Origin: DASZHJ01 sp035280245
Lineage (GTDB): Bacteria; Pseudomonadota; Alphaproteobacteria; ATCC43930; CGMCC-115725
Assembly: GCA_035280245.1 (NCBI GenBank)
Contig: DATEGF010000366.1
Coordinates: forward strand, 79,441-143,440
DNA length: 64,000 bases
Reading direction: 5' to 3'
Every line of letters starts with the position of its first letter. Within the stretch, counting starts at the first letter, position 1. The notes below the pieces were generated by a model that was not told the DNA's origin, did not search any database, and was given only the letters and a program-made list of their open reading frames with translations. The translations under genes were made by a program, and so were the position numbers. This document shows positions 54,283 through 63,937 of the stretch, piece after piece.

Positions 54283-56529
54283 ATGTCCGAAGCGATCGAG
54301 TCGATGGTGGCTGCTGCGGCGCCGCCGTATCTGGTGGCGCTCAATCCGGCGCAACGTGAGGCCGTCGAGGCGATCGATGGGCCCGTGCTGGTGCTGGCAG
54401 GGGCCGGCACCGGGAAGACCCGCGTCCTGACGACGCGACTCGCTCACATCCTTGCCACACGGCGCGCGTTTCCGGGTCAGCTGCTCGCGGTAACGTTCAC
54501 GAACAAGGCTGCGCGCGAGATGCGCGAGCGGCTCGAAGGCACGATCGGCTCGACCGTGGACGGGATTTGGCTCGGCACCTTCCACGCCATCGCCGCCCGC
54601 ATCCTCCGGCGTCACGCCGAGCGGATCGGGCTCAAATCCAACTTCACGATCCTCGACACCGACGACCAGCTGCGCCTGGTGAAGCAGATCATCGCGGCAG
54701 CGAACATCGACGACCGCCGTCTGCCGCCGCGCATGCTGCTCTCCGCCTTCGACCGCTGGAAGGACCGCGGCCTCGGGCCCGACAAGGTGCCCGCGGACGA
54801 GGCGGCGATGGTGGCGGACGGCCGCGGGCGCGACCTCTTCCGCGAGTATGAGCAGCGCTTGGTCGCGCTCAACGCGGTCGATTTCGGTGACCTGCTGCTG
54901 CACAACCTGGCGCTGCTTACGACCCACGCCGATATCCTCGCGGACTATCACCATCGCTTTCGCTATATCCTGGTCGACGAGTACCAGGACACCAACGTCG
55001 CCCAGTACCTGTGGCTGCGACTTCTGGCGCAGGGGCATCGCAATCTCTGCTGCGTCGGCGATGACGATCAGTCGATCTACAGCTGGCGCGGCGCGGAGGT
55101 CGGCAACATTCTGCGCTTCGAGCACGATTTTCCGGGCGCCAAGATCGTGCGGCTCGAGCAGAACTATCGCTCGACGCCGCACATCCTCGCGGCGGCCTCG
55201 GGCTTGATTGCGCACAACGAGGGCCGGCTCGGCAAGACGCTCTGGACCGAGACCAACGAGGGCGAGAAGGTGCGGCTGCGCGCTGTCTGGGACTCCGAGG
55301 AGGAGGCGCGGTGGGTCGGCGACGAGATCGAATCGCTCCAGCGCAAGGGCGAGACACTCTCGGAGACCGCGATCCTCGTGCGCGCAGGCTTTCAGACCCG
55401 CGAGTTCGAGGAGCGCTTCATCCAGATCGGCCTGCCCTACCGAATCATCGGCGGTCCGCGCTTCTACGAGCGGCAGGAGATCCGGGACTCGCTCGCCTAT
55501 CTCCGCCTGATCCATCAGCCCGCCGACGACCTCGCCTTCGAGCGCATCATCAACATGCCGCGCCGCGGCATCGGCGAGGCGACGTTGCAGACGTTGCACG
55601 CGGCGGCACGCGCGCAGCAGGTGCCGCTGTTCGATGCGGCGCATCGCGTGATGGAGACTGACGAGATCAAGCCGGCCGCGCGCAAGGCGATCCGCGATTT
55701 CCTGGTGAGCCTCGAGCGTTGGCGCACCCAGGAGGCGTCGCTCCCGCACACGGAGCTCGCGGCGCTGGTGTTCGAGGAGTCCGGCTATATCCAGATGTGG
55801 CAGCAGGACAAGTCCGCGGACGCGCCAGGCCGGGTCGAGAACGTCAAGGAGCTGGTCGCCGCCATGGCCGAGTTCGAGAATCTCGGTGGGTTCCTCGAGC
55901 ATGTGAGCCTGGTCATGGACGCGGCCACGAGCGACGCCGGCGACATGGTCAACGTCATGACGCTCCACAGCGCCAAAGGCCTCGAGTTCGACAGCGTGTT
56001 CCTGCCAGGCTGGGAGGAGGGCGTATTCCCCAATCTACGCGCGCTCGAGGAGAGCGGGCTGAAAGCGCTGGAGGAGGAGCGGCGCCTGGCTTATGTCGGC
56101 CTCACCCGTGCGCGCAAACGAGCCTCCGTGAGCTTCGCCGCCAATCGGCGCATCCACGGCCAGTGGCAGAGCTCGATCCCCTCGCGCTTCGTCGAGGAAT
56201 TGCCGACTGAACATGTGGAGATGCTGGCGGAGGCAGGCTTGATGCCGGGCCTATCAGAGCCGCGCGACCTGGCGGGCTGGGGCAAGACCGAGGTGTTGCG
56301 CCAGCCGCGCTGGTCCCCGCGCTCTGGGACGCCGCTCATCGAGGGCCGCGCCGTGCCGGTGCGCGGCCAGGAGGTGAGGCGCGTCGGCGGCTTCAAGTCC
56401 GGTGACCGCATCTTCCATCAGAAATTCGGCTACGGCACCATCCAGCGCGTCGAGGACAACAAGCTCGCCATCGCCTTCGACAAGGCCGGGGACAAGATGG
56501 TGATGGACAGCTTCGTCGAGCGCGCCTGA
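54283..56529 (+). CDS. uvrD: UvrD/PcrA-type DNA helicase
   Basis: A 748-residue superfamily 1A helicase for nucleotide-excision and mismatch repair. Motif I GAGTGKT, Ia TFTNKAAREM, II LVDEYQDTN, III VGDDDQSIYSWRGA, IV LEQNYRS, V MTLHSAKGLEFDSVFLPG and VI LAYVGLTRARKR are all intact. The C-terminal PcrA-type tail reads GDRIFHQKFGYGTIQRVEDN. First gene of a run of four closely spaced plus-strand genes. Confidence 0.95.
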   Translation: MSEAIESMVAAAAPPYLVALNPAQREAVEAIDGPVLVLAGAGTGKTRVLTTRLAHILATRRAFPGQLLAVTFTNKAAREMRERLEGTIGSTVDGIWLGTFHAIAARILRRHAERIGLKSNFTILDTDDQLRLVKQIIAAANIDDRRLPPRMLLSAFDRWKDRGLGPDKVPADEAAMVADGRGRDLFREYEQRLVALNAVDFGDLLLHNLALLTTHADILADYHHRFRYILVDEYQDTNVAQYLWLRLLAQGHRNLCCVGDDDQSIYSWRGAEVGNILRFEHDFPGAKIVRLEQNYRSTPHILAAASGLIAHNEGRLGKTLWTETNEGEKVRLRAVWDSEEEARWVGDEIESLQRKGETLSETAILVRAGFQTREFEERFIQIGLPYRIIGGPRFYERQEIRDSLAYLRLIHQPADDLAFERIINMPRRGIGEATLQTLHAAARAQQVPLFDAAHRVMETDEIKPAARKAIRDFLVSLERWRTQEASLPHTELAALVFEESGYIQMWQQDKSADAPGRVENVKELVAAMAEFENLGGFLEHVSLVMDAATSDAGDMVNVMTLHSAKGLEFDSVFLPGWEEGVFPNLRALEESGLKALEEERRLAYVGLTRARKRASVSFAANRRIHGQWQSSIPSRFVEELPTEHVEMLAEAGLMPGLSEPRDLAGWGKTEVLRQPRWSPRSGTPLIEGRAVPVRGQEVRRVGGFKSGDRIFHQKFGYGTIQRVEDNKLAIAFDKAGDKMVMDSFVERA

Positions 56530-56545
56530 CCTTTAGGAGATCCCG

Positions 56546-57631
56546 ATGGCTGTTCGCGACTATTTCTCCAGCGACTACAGCGAAGCCCGGCGCAAGTTCC
56601 GCGATGCCGCCACGCGGGCGGGCGCGTCGCTCGCCACCTACGTCAATCCGAAGGTGAAGGGACCCAACGGCGAAGAGCTTGCGACCGATGTCGCTCGGTT
56701 GGGCCCACGCAATGCGGGTCGCGTGCTGGTCACGATATCCGCGACGCACGGCGCGGAGGGCTTCGCGGGCTCGGGCGCCCAGGTCGGCAGCTTCGAGGCA
56801 GGCCTCGGCCGCGAGCTGCCGGCGGACACGGCCTTGCTCGCGATCCACGCCATCAATCCCTACGGCTTCGCCTGGCTGCGCCGCGTCACCGAGGACAACG
56901 TCGATCTCAACCGCAATTTCGTCGATCACGGCGGGCCGCTGCCGCGGAACCCTGGCTACGACGAGCTCGCCGATGCGATCTGTCCGCGTGAATGGCAGGA
57001 TGCGGCCCGCGCCGTCGCTCAGAAGCAGCTTGACGCCTACGGCGGGAAACATGGCCCCGCAGCGCTGCAGGCCGCGATCACCACGGGCCAATACAATCAT
57101 GCCGACGGCGTGTTTTACGGTGGCGAGCGGCCGACCTGGTCGCGCGAGACCCTGCTGAAGATTGTCTCGGAGCACGCCTCGCGTGCGCGGCGCCTGGCGG
57201 CGATCGATTTTCACACGGGGCTTGGGCCCTGGGGCTATGGCGAGCCCATCGTCACCCACGCACCCAACACGCCCGGCCTCGCCCGCGCGCGCCAGTGGTA
57301 CGGCGACCGCATCACCTCGCCGATGCTCGGTAATTCGACCTCGGCGGACGTGAAGGGTGACATCCTGACGGGGCTGGAGCACCGGCATGCCGGCGTCGAC
57401 TTCACCTGCCTCGCGCTGGAGTACGGCACCCGGTCGCTGCAGCAGGTGCTGGATGCGGTCCGCGCCGACAACTGGCTGCACGCCCATGGGGACGTCGGGA
57501 GCCCGCAGGGCCGCGAGATCAAGGCGATGGTGCGCGACGCCTTCTACGGCGACAAGGACGACTGGAAGGGCATGATCTTCGAGCAGGCGATCGTCGCCGA
57601 GCGCAACGCGCTCCGCGGTCTCGCGGGGTGA
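56546..57631 (+). CDS. DUF2817 (M14 carboxypeptidase-like) protein
   Basis: A 361-residue cytosolic protein. VTISATHGAEGFAGSGAQVG supplies the His-x-x-Glu zinc pair of M14-type enzymes, DNVDLNRNFVDHG the substrate-binding Asn-Arg and LAAIDFHTGLGPWG the third His region. DUF2817 is a family of M14-like metalloproteins with no established substrate. AGGAG lies ten bases before the ATG. The stop overlaps prmA (GTGA). Confidence 0.9.
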   Translation: MAVRDYFSSDYSEARRKFRDAATRAGASLATYVNPKVKGPNGEELATDVARLGPRNAGRVLVTISATHGAEGFAGSGAQVGSFEAGLGRELPADTALLAIHAINPYGFAWLRRVTEDNVDLNRNFVDHGGPLPRNPGYDELADAICPREWQDAARAVAQKQLDAYGGKHGPAALQAAITTGQYNHADGVFYGGERPTWSRETLLKIVSEHASRARRLAAIDFHTGLGPWGYGEPIVTHAPNTPGLARARQWYGDRITSPMLGNSTSADVKGDILTGLEHRHAGVDFTCLALEYGTRSLQQVLDAVRADNWLHAHGDVGSPQGREIKAMVRDAFYGDKDDWKGMIFEQAIVAERNALRGLAG

Positions 57632-58548
57632 CGCCCACCGGCGCCGTCTGGCGCCTTCAACTCAGAGCAGCTGACGCAACGCTCGCGGAGCGCGCAGCGT
57701 CGGCGCTGGAGAGCGTCTGCCGAGCGGTGAGCCTGTTCGAAGAATCGGAAGACGGCGCTTGGCTCGTCGAGGGCTTCTCCGAGGTGCCGCTTGCGGGGGT
57801 TGAGCTTGACACGGCGCTGGCGCTCGCATGGGCGGATCACGGGCCGCCACCCAAGCCGGTCCTCGAGAAGCTGCCGGCCCGCGACTGGGTGCGCGAGAAC
57901 CAGGAGAGCTTTCCGCCACGGCGCGTCGGCCGATATTTCGTCCATGGCTCCCATCACCGCGGTGGCGTTCCCGCGGGCGCCATCGGCCTGCTGATCGACG
58001 CCGCCACCGCCTTCGGCACAGGCGAGCACGCGAGCACCGAGGGTTGTCTCAGCGCCCTCGATAGTCTCGCGCGTCGCCGCCGCTACCGGCATATCCTCGA
58101 CATGGGCACCGGCACGGGGATCCTCGCGATCGCCGCCGCCAAGACCTTCGCCTGCGGCGCGCTGGCGGTCGATATCGATCCGGGCTCGGTGCGTGTCGCG
58201 CGTGAGAACGCGCGGCGCAACGGAGTCGCGCGTCGCGTCTCGATGATATGGAGCCCCGGCTATCGCAGCCGATGCGTCCGCGCCGGCCGGTCGTATGATC
58301 TCGTCCTCGCCAATATCCTTGCCCGGCCGCTCGCTCTGATGGCGCGCGATCTCCGGCGCGCGCTCGCGCCCGGCGGCGTCGCCGTGCTGGCGGGCCTCAT
58401 CGATTGGCAGGAGCCTTATGTGTTGGCGGCGCATCGCCTGCAGCGGCTGAGCCTCGTCCGTCGCATCGCGGTCGATGGCTGGCGGACGCTCATCCTTCGC
58501 CGCCTCGACCTTTCCGAGCCCCAAGAAGAGGGAGACCCGAACCCGTGA
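57628..58548 (+). CDS. prmA: Ribosomal protein L11 methyltransferase
   Basis: A 306-residue methyltransferase for lysines and N terminus of L11. IGLLIDAATAFGTGEHASTEGCL is the diagnostic PrmA stretch, followed by motif I LDMGTGTGILAIAAAKTF and LVLANILARPL in place of the NPP-type motif. GTG at 57628 overlaps the stop of the DUF2817 gene. The uppP gene overlaps its stop by four bases (GTGA). Confidence 0.94.
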   Translation: MTPTGAVWRLQLRAADATLAERAASALESVCRAVSLFEESEDGAWLVEGFSEVPLAGVELDTALALAWADHGPPPKPVLEKLPARDWVRENQESFPPRRVGRYFVHGSHHRGGVPAGAIGLLIDAATAFGTGEHASTEGCLSALDSLARRRRYRHILDMGTGTGILAIAAAKTFACGALAVDIDPGSVRVARENARRNGVARRVSMIWSPGYRSRCVRAGRSYDLVLANILARPLALMARDLRRALAPGGVAVLAGLIDWQEPYVLAAHRLQRLSLVRRIAVDGWRTLILRRLDLSEPQEEGDPNP

Positions 58549-59378
58549 GTGAATTTCAAGCGATCTTCATGGCGATTTTGCAGGGCCTGACCGAGCTCTT
58601 CCCCGTGAGCAGCCTCGGGCACGCCGTGGTGCTGCCGCGGCTCCTCGGCTGGGACCTCGACGAGAACGCGGTCACATTCCTGCCGTTCCTGGTCGTGCTG
58701 CACGTCGGCACCGCGACGGCGCTGCTCCTCTATTTCTGGCGCGACTGGATCAGCTTGCTGCTGGGGATTCTGGGGCGCGGATCGCCTGACGAGCGGCGAG
58801 CGCAGTGGCGGCTTCTGGTTCTGATCGTGGTGGCCACAATACCCGCGGTCATCTTGGGTTTCGGGCTTCGCAAGCCGCTTGGCGTCCTGTTCGGCGCGCC
58901 GGTCGTCGCCGCGGCCTTCCTGATCGTGAACGGCGCGTTGCTCTTCGTAGGTGAGCGGCTGCGCCGGCGCGGCGGCGATCAAGAGCTCGGTGATATGAGC
59001 TGGCGCGGCGCGTTGCTGATCGGTCTGATGCAGAGCACGGCGCTGATCCCGGGCATCTCGCGCTCCGGCGCCACGATGGTCGGCGGATTGCTAGTTGGCT
59101 TGCGTCACCAGGCGGCAGCGCACTTCTCGTTCCTGATCGCGACGCCAATCATCCTCGGCGCGGCGGTGCTGGAGGTGCCGAAGCTGATGCGGGAGGGTGC
59201 GCACATCAACGGGATCGCGTGGCTAGCGGGGCTCGTGGCCGGCGTCACCGCGTTTCTCAGCGTCGCGTTCCTGATGCACTACTTCAAACGCCACGACTTC
59301 GAAGCGCTCGATCCCTTCGCCTATTACTGCTGGGCGGCGGGCGCGATCGCGCTCGGATTGATCTGGTTCGTTGTCTAG
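58545..59378 (+). CDS. uppP: Undecaprenyl-diphosphatase
   Basis: A 277-residue inner-membrane protein that recycles the lipid carrier of peptidoglycan synthesis. MAILQGLTELFPVSSLGHAV has the conserved ExxG/PVSS region and IPGISRSGATMVGGLLVGL the PGxSRSxxT active-site motif. About eight membrane segments. GTG at 58545 is preceded by GAGGGAG. GLTELFPVSSLGH differs slightly from the common GLTEFLPVSSTGH. Confidence 0.94.
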   Translation: MSEFQAIFMAILQGLTELFPVSSLGHAVVLPRLLGWDLDENAVTFLPFLVVLHVGTATALLLYFWRDWISLLLGILGRGSPDERRAQWRLLVLIVVATIPAVILGFGLRKPLGVLFGAPVVAAAFLIVNGALLFVGERLRRRGGDQELGDMSWRGALLIGLMQSTALIPGISRSGATMVGGLLVGLRHQAAAHFSFLIATPIILGAAVLEVPKLMREGAHINGIAWLAGLVAGVTAFLSVAFLMHYFKRHDFEALDPFAYYCWAAGAIALGLIWFVV

Positions 59379-59458
59379 GCACGGGCGTCCGCCGACCACG
59401 GCGCTCTCGCGCCGGGTCGAGGACAAGTATTCAGTACTGAGGCACGTGCCCGCGCGGC

Positions 59459-59686
59459 TTAGGCCGCGTGACGCACGTTGCTGTTGGCCGCCTCGGGCGC
59501 GAGCCGGCTGGCGCCGGTGTCGACCGACTTCTGCTCGAGAACGAACGGGATGTCCGAGCGCGAGAGGCCGATGTCGGCGAGTGCGCGGTCATCCAGCGCG
59601 GAGAGCTCGCGGAACGCCCGCTCCCGGGCGCGCCAGTTCTCGAAGCGCCCAACGAGGCCGTCAGCGAAGCGGGAAAGCATGGTCAT
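59459..59686 (-). CDS. DUF1127 small protein
   Basis: A 75-residue basic protein. The C-terminal DUF1127 motif is FRELSALDDRALADIGLSRSDI (about residues 25-46), preceded by a helical stretch with WRARERAF. Members with this motif in Rhodobacter and Agrobacterium bind RNA and affect small-RNA maturation or phosphate and nitrogen responses. GGAGTTAGGACC precedes the ATG at 59686; an ATG two codons later is also possible. Confidence 0.88.
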   Translation of the reverse strand: MTMLSRFADGLVGRFENWRARERAFRELSALDDRALADIGLSRSDIPFVLEQKSVDTGASRLAPEAANSNVRHAA

Positions 59687-59708
59687 GGTCCTAACTCCCT
59701 TACGAATG

Positions 59709-59739
59709 TGCAGGTGCAACAATTCATTTCGCACCTGCA
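59709..59739. promoter_or_regulatory. Inverted repeat upstream of the DUF1127 gene
   Basis: TGCAGGTGC (59709-59717) and GCACCTGCA (59731-59739) form a perfect 9-bp inverted repeat with a 13-bp spacer, about 23 bp ahead of the DUF1127 ATG. On the minus strand a TATTTA lies just upstream of it, so it could be an operator or a leader stem. Confidence 0.45.
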
Positions 59740-59906
59740 GCATAAATAGGGATATCCGCCCTCGATTGAAGCTGAATTAGCGCAGGCCAGGACTACCAGT
59801 TGCGCATGACGACTGTGACGTACGCCATTGGACTGCAATGGTTCTTTAACGCTTGTGTTCGGATTTTGGCGCGCCTACGGTCAAACCCTGGCGGGAGGCT
59901 CGCGTG

Positions 59907-61946
59907 ATGGATGATCGAGTGGGTTTGGCCGGCGTTTATCGAGGCGACACAGCGCTGGAGACCCTTCTCAAGGAGGTTGGCTCGCCCTACGACGCTGCGT
60001 GCGTGCGCGCACTCGTCGCAGGCGTTCTGGCCGCCCCGGCGGCCGGTACCGACCCCGGCGCCTGGTTCGAGCTTGTTGCGCCGCGGATGACGCCGAGCCT
60101 TGCGGCCCAGCTCGCCGCACTCCGGGCGGAGACAGCGAAGCAAATCGCGCCGATCTCACCGTCGACCGCCTCGCGGGTGAGCGCGCTCCGCGCGGAGCTC
60201 GCACGGCGCGGCGTGCACGGCTTCCTCATTCCGCGTGCTGATGAGCATCAGGGCGAGTACGTGCCGGCGCGGGCGCAGCGCCTCACGTGGCTCACGGGCT
60301 TCACGGGCTCCGCGGGACTCGCGGCGGTGCTGGCCGAGACCGCCGCGATCTTCGTCGATGGGCGCTACACGCTGCAGGCCGAAGCGGAGGTCGATGGTGC
60401 CGTCTTCGAGCGGCGTCATCTCATCGACGATCCGCCGTCCGGATGGATCACGAAGGCGCTCAAGCCTGGCCAAACCCTCGCCTACGATCCGTGGCTGCAT
60501 ACCGTGGGCGACGTCGATCGCCTGCGCGCCGCCGCCGAGCTGGCGGGCGGCAGCCTCAAGCCGCTCGACGGCAATGCCGTCGATGCGATCTGGCGCGACC
60601 AGCCGCCGCTGCCTCTGGCGCCGGTGGTGCCCCACGACGTCCGCTTCGCCGGCGAGAGCGCCGAGGACAAGCGTCGCAAAGTCGCCGAGAGCCTCGCGCG
60701 CGAGCGGATCGACGCCGCCGTCATCACCGCGCCGGATTCGATCGCTTGGCTCCTCAACATCCGCGGCGGCGACGTGCTCCACACACCGTTGCCGCTTTCG
60801 TTCGCGGTGATCGCCGCCGACGGCACCGTCGAGCTCTTCATCGATCGCCGCAAGCTCACGCCAGCCGTGCATCCGCATCTCGGGAATGGCGTGAGCGTGC
60901 GCCCGCCCGGGGAATTCGTAACGGCCCTTGATGCGCTCGGTGCCGCGCACCGGCGCGTGCAAGCCGACCCCGCGAGTGCGGCCGCGTCGATCTTCGAGCG
61001 CCTGCAGTCCGCGGGTGCGCAGATCCATCGAGGCGCAGACCCCTGCCTCGTGCCGAAAGCCAGCAAAAATGCGGTCGAGCTCGACGGAACCCGCGCGGCG
61101 CATCGCCGAGACGGCGCGGCGCTCACGCGGTTCTTCGCGTGGCTCTCGCGCGAAGCGCCAAAGGGGACACTGCGGGAGATCGCGGCCTCCGATCGGCTCG
61201 AGGCTTTCCGTCGGCAAGGTGAGAAGTTCCGCGACCTGAGCTTCGACACCATCTCGGGCGCGGGTTCCAACGGCGCGATCGTGCACTATCACGCTACGCC
61301 CAAGACCGAGAAGACGCTGGAGCCCGGCACGCTCTATCTCGTCGACAGCGGCGGTCAGTACCTCGATGGCACCACCGACGTGACCCGCACGGTCGCGATC
61401 GGCACGCCCACGGCCGAGATGCGCGATCGGTTCACCCGCGTGCTCAAGGGCCACATCGCGCTCGCGATGTGCCGGTTCCCCAAGGGCACCACGGGCTCGC
61501 AGCTAGACGCGCTCGCGCGGCACGCGCTCTGGCAAGTCGGACTCGATTTCGATCACGGCACCGGCCATGGCGTCGGCAGCTACCTCAATGTCCACGAGGG
61601 GCCGCACCGCATCTCCAAGATGCCGAATACCCAACCGCTGCTGCCGGGCATGATCGTCTCGGACGAGCCCGGCTACTACAAGACCGGCGCCTATGGCATC
61701 CGGATCGAGAACCTCGTCGTGGTGACGCCGGCGCCGTTGCCGGATGCCGAGCGCGAGCTCCTGGGGTTCGAGACGCTGACCCTGGCGCCGATCGACCGCA
61801 ATCTGGTCGATCGCTCGCTCATGACCCGCGACGAGATCGCCTGGCTCGACGGCTATCACGCACGGGTCCGGCGCGAGATCGGCCCGCAGGTCGATGTCGA
61901 GACACGGGCGTGGCTTGAGGCCGCGACGGAGCCGCTCGGTCCCTAG
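59907..61946 (+). CDS. Aminopeptidase P (Xaa-Pro, M24B family), N-extended
   Basis: A 679-residue enzyme that removes the N-terminal residue before proline. The usual start, TASRVSALRAELARRGVHGF, begins only near residue 90; the first 75-85 residues (MDDRVGLAGVYRGDTALET...) are an additional helical segment. The catalytic domain has LYLVDSGGQYLDGTTDVTRT (two Asp), DHGTGHGVGSYLNVHE (His), SDEPGYY (Glu) and GIRIENLVVV (Glu). GGGAGG lies 8 bases before the ATG at 59907. It may serve peptides imported by the Dpp-type systems. Confidence 0.92.
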   Translation: MDDRVGLAGVYRGDTALETLLKEVGSPYDAACVRALVAGVLAAPAAGTDPGAWFELVAPRMTPSLAAQLAALRAETAKQIAPISPSTASRVSALRAELARRGVHGFLIPRADEHQGEYVPARAQRLTWLTGFTGSAGLAAVLAETAAIFVDGRYTLQAEAEVDGAVFERRHLIDDPPSGWITKALKPGQTLAYDPWLHTVGDVDRLRAAAELAGGSLKPLDGNAVDAIWRDQPPLPLAPVVPHDVRFAGESAEDKRRKVAESLARERIDAAVITAPDSIAWLLNIRGGDVLHTPLPLSFAVIAADGTVELFIDRRKLTPAVHPHLGNGVSVRPPGEFVTALDALGAAHRRVQADPASAAASIFERLQSAGAQIHRGADPCLVPKASKNAVELDGTRAAHRRDGAALTRFFAWLSREAPKGTLREIAASDRLEAFRRQGEKFRDLSFDTISGAGSNGAIVHYHATPKTEKTLEPGTLYLVDSGGQYLDGTTDVTRTVAIGTPTAEMRDRFTRVLKGHIALAMCRFPKGTTGSQLDALARHALWQVGLDFDHGTGHGVGSYLNVHEGPHRISKMPNTQPLLPGMIVSDEPGYYKTGAYGIRIENLVVVTPAPLPDAERELLGFETLTLAPIDRNLVDRSLMTRDEIAWLDGYHARVRREIGPQVDVETRAWLEAATEPLGP

Positions 61947-62038
61947 TCTGCCTGCGGCGGCGACTGGAAGCGGTGCAGACCAGCCCTGCGCGCTCGCGAC
62001 ATTGACCGGCCGGTCGGGCGGCGACCATTCTCGGCGCC

Positions 62039-62980
62039 ATGTCGAACGAAGCCGCACTGCCGACGCTCGGTTCCGCGCGAGAGCGGCTGAGACTGCTCTT
62101 GCCCTATGCGGGCATCGTCGTGACCACGCTGTGCTGGGCCGGCAACTGGGTGGTGGGTCGTGCGATCCGCGGCGAGATGCCGCCGGTCGCGCTCAACTTC
62201 TGGCGCTGGACCGTGGCGCTGGCGGTGCTGACACCCTTCGCGCTGCCGCGCCTCATCGGCAAGGGCGCGGTGCTGCGACGACGTTGGGCGTTGCTGCTGG
62301 GTCTGGCGGCGACCGGCGTGGTGGCGTTCCAGGTGCTGGCCTATGTGGGGCTGCGCAGCACCGAGACCGTGAACGCCGTGCTGCTCAACTCCGCGGCGCC
62401 GCTCTTCATCATTCTCTGCGCCTGGCTCGTGGACCGCGACCGCGTGAGCCCGATGCAGCTCCTGGGCATGCTGGTGTCTTTCCTCGGCATTGTCGTGATC
62501 ATCGAGCGCGGCGACCTCCTGGAGGTCTTTCGTTTCCACTTCGCGCTCGGCGATCTCGTGATCCTGTCGGCAATGCCGAGCTGGGGCATCTACTGCGTGC
62601 TGCTGAAGAGGCGGCCCCGCGAGCTCGACGGCCTCGGGCTGCTGTTCGCGGTCAGCGTCATTGGCGTGCTGATCCTCGCGCCGATGTATGTGGCGGAGTC
62701 GCTGCTCTTCAGGCCTGCGACCCTATCGGTCGCCTCGGCTGCGGCGGCGCTCTACGTCGGCCTCTTCGCGTCACTCCTCGCCTATGTCTGCTGGAATTAC
62801 GGCGTCGCCAAGGTCGGCCCGAACCGGTCGGGCTTCCTGCTGCACCTGCTGCCGGCTTTCGGCACGCTGCTCGCGGTCATCTTCCTGCACGAGAGCGTGC
62901 ACCTCTATCATTTCATCGGCATCGGCCTGATCATCGCGGGCGTCGTGATCGCGACCAGCGCGCGGATGCCCGCGCGCTGA
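62039..62980 (+). CDS. EamA/DMT-family transporter
   Basis: A 313-residue membrane protein with ten predicted segments in two EamA repeats. TTLCWAGNWVVGRAIRGEMPP and WRWTVALAVL open the first repeat; ILSAMPSWGIYCVLLKR and LLHLLPAFGTLLAVIFLHE mark the second. Such proteins export amino acids, nucleosides or other small molecules. The specific substrate is unknown. Confidence 0.93.
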   Translation: MSNEAALPTLGSARERLRLLLPYAGIVVTTLCWAGNWVVGRAIRGEMPPVALNFWRWTVALAVLTPFALPRLIGKGAVLRRRWALLLGLAATGVVAFQVLAYVGLRSTETVNAVLLNSAAPLFIILCAWLVDRDRVSPMQLLGMLVSFLGIVVIIERGDLLEVFRFHFALGDLVILSAMPSWGIYCVLLKRRPRELDGLGLLFAVSVIGVLILAPMYVAESLLFRPATLSVASAAAALYVGLFASLLAYVCWNYGVAKVGPNRSGFLLHLLPAFGTLLAVIFLHESVHLYHFIGIGLIIAGVVIATSARMPAR

Positions 62981-63001
62981 CGCGATCGTTCGGCGGCGTG
63001 C

Positions 63002-63844
63002 TCACTCCGGATGGAACACCAGGGTCCGGATCTCGATGCTCTCGCGTGGCGGCGCGTCCGCCGGCGCCGTCGGATCGGTGAAGGCCGTGTGCGGCGCGAA
63101 ACGGGCTCGGCCGTCGGTCTTGCTGTCGTAGCATTTGATCAGGAACGCCTCGCTCGGCTGCATGCGCGAGAGATAGAACCAGCGATGCCGCGGATTGTGC
63201 GTGACCGCGTAGGTCTCGCCGACGCGATTGCGATAGACGAGGTCGGACGGCACGAGGTCCTCGAAGGCGACGCTGCTGGCATCGGCGAGCGCCAAGGGCG
63301 CGTCGAGCACGGGGCCCTTGATCGGCCGCCAGAGATTGATGATCTGCACGCGCCCCTTCAGCAGCTTCTCCGCATCCTCGGGGATGAGATCGCGGACGCG
63401 CTGCGGACCCGACCGCGCCGTGTGGTCCACATGGATACGACGCGCAGGCTGGCGCACACCGTCGCGATAATCGAGCGTGCCGGGAATGTGGCGACGAACC
63501 GTGTGATCGAAGATGAAGACGCGGCTGGCGCCGGTCGCGTGCTTGATGAGCGCCTCGGTCTCTGGGTAGTAGACGCCGCGAATCTCGTCCTCGCTCTGGA
63601 AGTCGCGGACCGCGGAATGGTGCCGCAGGACCACGAAGCCCTGCTCGTCGAGCGTCGCGTTCTCGGCGACCGGGCGCAGATCGTGAATGCGCACGCGATG
63701 GGGCGCCGGCGTGATGTTGGTGCGGGGCTCGCCCGCCGGCGGATCGTAGGTGTAATTGCGCGGCCGCTCCGTCATCGGGGTGAGATAGGTCAGCTCGGCC
63801 TCGACCACCGGCAGGGTGTCGATCCCTAGGGTCTCGAGCGTCAT
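63002..63844 (-). CDS. CmcJ/NvfI-family (2-oxoglutarate oxygenase-like) protein
   Basis: A 280-residue protein. RRIHVDHTARSGPQRVRDLI supplies the His-x-Asp, and INLWRPIKGPVLDAPLALAD is the family segment; HNPRHRWFYLSRMQPSEAFLIKCYDS completes the fold. Related enzymes act in cephamycin (CmcJ) and fungal meroterpenoid (NvfI) tailoring and are Fe/2-oxoglutarate enzymes or related hydroxylases. Single copies in soil bacteria usually have no known substrate. GGAGAC precedes the ATG at 63844. A pair of direct repeats lies upstream. Convergent with the EamA gene. Confidence 0.88.
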   Translation of the reverse strand: MTLETLGIDTLPVVEAELTYLTPMTERPRNYTYDPPAGEPRTNITPAPHRVRIHDLRPVAENATLDEQGFVVLRHHSAVRDFQSEDEIRGVYYPETEALIKHATGASRVFIFDHTVRRHIPGTLDYRDGVRQPARRIHVDHTARSGPQRVRDLIPEDAEKLLKGRVQIINLWRPIKGPVLDAPLALADASSVAFEDLVPSDLVYRNRVGETYAVTHNPRHRWFYLSRMQPSEAFLIKCYDSKTDGRARFAPHTAFTDPTAPADAPPRESIEIRTLVFHPE

Positions 63845-63937
63845 GGTGTTGTCTCCGGCATGAGCCGCATGAGTGCGGCGGTGAAACACGCCCAATATGA
63901 AAGCGCCCATTGCCACGTCGGCAACTGTTATATGTCC

